A DNA stretch of 8,881 bases, taken from positions 1 to 8,881 of the forward strand of contig JADZDV010000414.1 in the NCBI GenBank assembly GCA_020850915.1, written 5' to 3'. This document shows positions 6,276 through 8,881 of the stretch, in pieces. Below the pieces are notes generated by a model, which was not told the DNA's origin, did no database searches, and saw only the letters and a program-made list of their open reading frames with translations. How positions within the stretch are numbered: the stretch's first letter is position 1; the number at the start of each line of letters is the position of its first letter. Source of the DNA: Chloroflexota bacterium (GTDB lineage: Bacteria > Chloroflexota > UBA6077 > JADZDV01). Made by a program: the position numbers and the translations under genes.

Positions 6276-7946
6276 ATGGCGCCTCGGTTGCGTCTCTGGT
6301 CGGGTCTGGTGCTCTTCGTCTACGTCGCCACGCACCTGCTCAACCACGCCGTTGGCCTGGTCTCGCTCCAGGCGTTGGAGGCCGGTCGCGATTGGTTTGT
6401 TGCTATCTGGCGCTTGCCTCCGCTCACCGCGCTGCTCTACGCCAGCCTTCCAACCCACGTCTCGCTCGTGCTCCGCGCGCTCTATCTTCGGCGCCATCTC
6501 AGGATGCCTCGCTGGGAGGTGGTCCGCCTCAGCCTCGGCCTCGTGATGCCGCTACTGCTGGCGCCGCACATCTTCGGCACGCGTGTGGCGCACGAGGTTT
6601 TCGGTTACGACGATACGTACAGCCACGTTGTCTTTGGCATGTGGCTCGTCTCGCCAGAGAGCGCGCTGCTCCAGTCGATTCTGCTCGTCATCGCATGGGT
6701 GCACGGCTGCATGGGGTTGCACTACTGGCTCAAGTTGAAGCCCTGGTACGCGGGAGCCACGCCAGTGCTCTATGCCGCCGCCCTGCTGCTGCCGACCTTA
6801 TCGCTGCTCGGTTTCGCCGGCGCCGGGCAGGCGCTGGCGGCGATGGCGTCGAACGGCGCCTGGTACCAGCGGATGTACGCCGCGTCTGAACCACCAGCCA
6901 TGGCAGTCGCGCTCGGCTGGGGCAGCACCGCGGTCGCCATCTTCGTGACCACGGTCGTCTCGGTCTTCGTCGCGCGGCGGATCAGGACGGTCCTGGCTCG
7001 GCGGAGGGGCGTCGTCCGACTGACCTATCCTGGCGGTCGAACGGTCGAGATCGTCCCCGGGATGTCCATTCTCGAGGCCAGCCGCGCGGCCGGTATCCCC
7101 CACGCATCGGTGTGTGGGGGGCGTGGCAGATGCTCCACTTGCCGCTCGCGCCTGGCAGGTGGGATCGACCAGCTGCCCATGCCGACGCTAGAAGAGGCGA
7201 GGGTGCTGAAGCGGGTGGGCGCGCCGCCGAACGTGCGGCTGGCCTGCCAGCTTCGCCCCATGAGAGACCTCGACGTCTTCCCCTTGCTCCCGCCAACCGC
7301 CGGTCCTCCGGAAGGCTTCTTGCGACCAACCTACTTGGAGGGCATGGAGCAAGAGATCGCGATCCTGTTCGCTGACATCCGATCATTCACAAAGTTCTCC
7401 GAGCACAGGCTGCCGTACGACGTGGTCTTCGTGCTCAACCGGTATTTTCGGTCGATGGGCGAGGCCGTAACCAGCGCCGGCGGCCACCTCGACAAGTTCA
7501 TCGGCGACGGAGTGATGGCCTTGTTCGGCCTGCAGACGGGGCCGGAGCGTGGCTGTCGTGAGGCGCTCGAAGCGGCCCGAGGCATGGCTGGCGCGCTGGT
7601 CGATCTCAACAGGACGCTGGCGAATGAATTGCATGAGCCGCTTCGCATCGGTATCGGCATCCACGTCGGCCCGGTGATCGTGGGCGAGATGGGCCACGGT
7701 CGGGCAACCTCTCTCACGGCGATCGGCGACGCGGTGAACACCGCGAGCCGCCTCGAGTCTGAGAACAAGGTGCACGGCAGCCAGTTGATCGTCTCCGAGG
7801 ACGTCGTGCAACGGGCGGGCGTCGACTTCTCCGCGTTCGAATCGCACCAGATCGAGGTGCGCGGGCGATCGATGCCGCTCTCCGTTCGCGTCGTACCGGA
7901 TGCTCTTGGGATCGGGTCGCTTGTCGTCGGCGGCCTGGCGCCATAG
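6276..7946 (+). CDS. Membrane-anchored redox-type class III adenylate cyclase with [2Fe-2S] ferredoxin domain
   Basis: A 556-residue, three-part protein. Residues 1-240 hold about six helices (near 8-30, 49-70, 83-102, 130-152, 160-182, 207-233) rich in histidines (H20 and H24 in THLLNH, H61, H98, H117, H143, H149). This resembles the heme-b anchors of succinate dehydrogenase. Residues 246-335 form a ferredoxin domain with cluster cysteines C280, C286, C289 and C324 (Cx5CxxC, then a distant Cys). Residues 355-540 are a class III cyclase: metal aspartates D367 (FADIRSFT) and D411 (FIGDGVMALFG), transition-state N488 and R492 (AIGDAVNTASRLES), and K407 with T481, the usual ATP-selecting pair of class IIIb enzymes. 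The architecture is that of CyaC from Sinorhizobium, described as a quinone-responsive diheme cyclase, so redox control of cAMP synthesis is expected. The ATG follows GGGAG by eight bases. A GDPD gene starts eight bases after the stop. Confidence 0.92.
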   Translation: MAPRLRLWSGLVLFVYVATHLLNHAVGLVSLQALEAGRDWFVAIWRLPPLTALLYASLPTHVSLVLRALYLRRHLRMPRWEVVRLSLGLVMPLLLAPHIFGTRVAHEVFGYDDTYSHVVFGMWLVSPESALLQSILLVIAWVHGCMGLHYWLKLKPWYAGATPVLYAAALLLPTLSLLGFAGAGQALAAMASNGAWYQRMYAASEPPAMAVALGWGSTAVAIFVTTVVSVFVARRIRTVLARRRGVVRLTYPGGRTVEIVPGMSILEASRAAGIPHASVCGGRGRCSTCRSRLAGGIDQLPMPTLEEARVLKRVGAPPNVRLACQLRPMRDLDVFPLLPPTAGPPEGFLRPTYLEGMEQEIAILFADIRSFTKFSEHRLPYDVVFVLNRYFRSMGEAVTSAGGHLDKFIGDGVMALFGLQTGPERGCREALEAARGMAGALVDLNRTLANELHEPLRIGIGIHVGPVIVGEMGHGRATSLTAIGDAVNTASRLESENKVHGSQLIVSEDVVQRAGVDFSAFESHQIEVRGRSMPLSVRVVPDALGIGSLVVGGLAP

Positions 7947-7954
7947 GCAGCTCC

Positions 7955-8734
7955 GTGCCATCCATCGATCTGTCCAGGCGTCGTCGTATGCGAGGCTGGC
8001 CCTGCTCCGGTCCGGTGGCCGTGATCGGCCACCGCGGTGCCGCGGGGCACGCGCCGGAGAACACCATGGCCGCGTTCGAGGCCGGTCTAGCGCTGGGCGC
8101 GGACGCGCTCGAGCTTGATGTTCAGCTCACCGCTGACGGTGAAGTCGTCGTGCTGCACGATCAGACGCTCGAACGCATGACGGACGGTAGCGGCTGGGTA
8201 GGAGATCACAGCCTCGCCGAACTGTCGGCGCTGCGGGTTCGCAGTCCTCTCTCGAGGGGCGCGGACCAGTCGCTCCCGACGTTGGACCGGGTCGTCGAGT
8301 GGGCGGGTGACCGCGCCTATCTGATGGTGGAGATCAAGAACGCGCCGCGGAGCTACCCGGAGATCGGCGAGCGTGTGCTGAACGTGCTGCGACGCCGCGA
8401 TGCGCTGGATCGCACCACGGTCATCTCGTTCGACCACCACCTCTTGCGCCGACTTCGCGAGCTTGACGGCACCGTTGGCCTGGGTGTCCTCTACGCCTGT
8501 CGGCCGGTTGACCTGGTTGCCGTGGCCCGCTCCGCCGGCGCGGATGCCGTTCTGCCTGAATGGCCGTACGTCGTGGCCGAAGACGTTGAAGCCGCCCACC
8601 AGGCCGGTCTCCTCGTCGGCACCTGGACGGTCAACGACCCCCTGACCATTCGCGGCCTTCTGGCGGCCGGCGTCGACGCCATCACCAGCGACTTCCCGGA
8701 CGTGGCGGCCAGGGTCTCGCGGTCGGGGGCCTGA
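7955..8734 (+). CDS. Glycerophosphodiester phosphodiesterase (GDPD family)
   Basis: A 259-residue TIM-barrel protein without a signal peptide or membrane segment, so likely cytoplasmic. The catalytic HRGAAGHAPENT (H26, R27, E35) is followed by LELDVQLTADGEVVVLHDQTL, with metal ligands E53 and D55 and catalytic H68. Further family landmarks are LMVEIKN (about 123-129), ISFDHH and, near the C-terminus, GTWTVND and DAITSDFPD. GDPDs cleave glycerophosphodiesters to glycerol-3-phosphate and an alcohol, serving phospholipid turnover and phosphate or carbon scavenging. The GTG at 7955 lies eight bases after the cyclase stop with only a weak ribosome site. An ATG at 7988, just before the first strand, is a good alternative that would shorten the protein by 11 residues. 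The close spacing suggests co-transcription and coupling with the cyclase. Whether it also acts on signalling nucleotides is unknown. Confidence 0.92.
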   Translation: MPSIDLSRRRRMRGWPCSGPVAVIGHRGAAGHAPENTMAAFEAGLALGADALELDVQLTADGEVVVLHDQTLERMTDGSGWVGDHSLAELSALRVRSPLSRGADQSLPTLDRVVEWAGDRAYLMVEIKNAPRSYPEIGERVLNVLRRRDALDRTTVISFDHHLLRRLRELDGTVGLGVLYACRPVDLVAVARSAGADAVLPEWPYVVAEDVEAAHQAGLLVGTWTVNDPLTIRGLLAAGVDAITSDFPDVAARVSRSGA

Positions 8735-8762
8735 CCTTGCTGGCAGGGTGGCCCAACAACAA

Positions 8763-8790
8763 AGAGGCGAGGGATTGCTCCCCCGCCTCT
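8763..8790 (-). terminator. Strong hairpin, probable intrinsic terminator (best on the minus strand)
   Basis: The arms 8763-8773 and 8780-8790 pair over 11 positions with one mismatch, around a six-base loop (ATTGCT). Read on the minus strand, the stem is followed by a T-rich run (TTTGTTGTT), as expected of a terminator for a gene entering from the right edge. On the plus strand no T-tract follows, but the hairpin lies 28 bases after the GDPD stop and may also end that transcript. It sits between two convergent genes. Confidence 0.65.
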
Positions 8791-8828
8791 GGCGACCGAG
8801 ACGATGACCACGCGCGAGCCTCCGGCGA

Positions 8829-8881
8829 TCAGGCCGCGGTGGTCTGCTCCCGCATCGCTTTCATTCTGGCGACCTGCGAGA
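8829..8881 (-). CDS. Possible C-terminal tail of a convergent gene (cut by window edge)
   Basis: From base 8881 the minus strand reads SQVARMKAMREQTTAA and stops with TGA at 8829-8831. Only 16 codons are visible, so no family can be named. Support is indirect: the frame is open, and a hairpin with a T-rich minus-strand tail lies 38 bases past the stop, as expected after a gene end. The charged, alanine-ended tail is ordinary for a soluble protein. It could also be a chance open frame. Confidence 0.4.
   Translation of the reverse strand, partial: SQVARMKAMREQTTAA

Noticed and set aside
5128..6546. A 472-residue plus-strand open frame opposite the nitrilase gene and running into the cyclase gene.
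   Set aside because: It covers the nitrilase triad region in antisense and overlaps the cyclase anchor in another frame, with no family pattern of its own.
1..8881. Searched by eye for tRNA genes, CRISPR repeats, insertion-sequence ends, transposases and long direct repeats.
   Set aside because: None found. The window is filled by ordinary protein genes with similar composition and shows no sign of a mobile element.

Overview
This is a GC-rich bacterial window, about two thirds G+C by eye, densely packed and with no gene-free stretch over about 200 bases. No rRNA or marker gene fixes the taxon. Three features point to a Gram-positive-like or Chloroflexota/Actinomycetota-type genome: a mycoredoxin-like glutaredoxin, a DUF2079 membrane protein beside a DUF2064/TIGR04282 glycosyltransferase, and heavy use of GTG/TTG starts. 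This is inference, with low to moderate confidence.

Left half (1-6111) lies entirely on the minus strand. Read in the direction of transcription it begins with a nitrilase-superfamily amidohydrolase (start 6111). A small mycoredoxin-like glutaredoxin follows (start 5168), then an amidohydrolase-2 family TIM-barrel hydrolase (ends 4097). After a gap of about 175 bases comes a tight four-gene cassette: a TIGR04282/DUF2064 glycosyltransferase (TTG start 3921), a GT2 glycosyltransferase joined by a GTGA overlap, a radical SAM/SPASM protein 16 bases later, and a DUF2079 polytopic membrane protein that overlaps the radical SAM gene and runs off the left edge. The cassette looks like an envelope glycan or lipid-glycosylation unit carrying a radical-SAM modification step, with unknown product.

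Right half (6276-8734) is on the plus strand and divergent. The first gene encodes a six-helix, His-rich cytochrome-b-like membrane anchor fused to a [2Fe-2S] ferredoxin domain and a class III nucleotide cyclase domain, the architecture of redox- or quinone-responsive CyaC-type adenylate cyclases. Eight bases downstream is a glycerophosphodiester phosphodiesterase, probably in the same transcript. A strong inverted repeat at 8763-8790 follows. Its T-rich flank lies on the minus-strand side, and it appears to separate this unit from the tail of a convergent gene entering from the right edge.

The best candidates for unusual biology are the membrane redox-sensing cyclase paired with a phosphodiesterase-family gene, and the glycosyltransferase/radical SAM/DUF2079 cassette.
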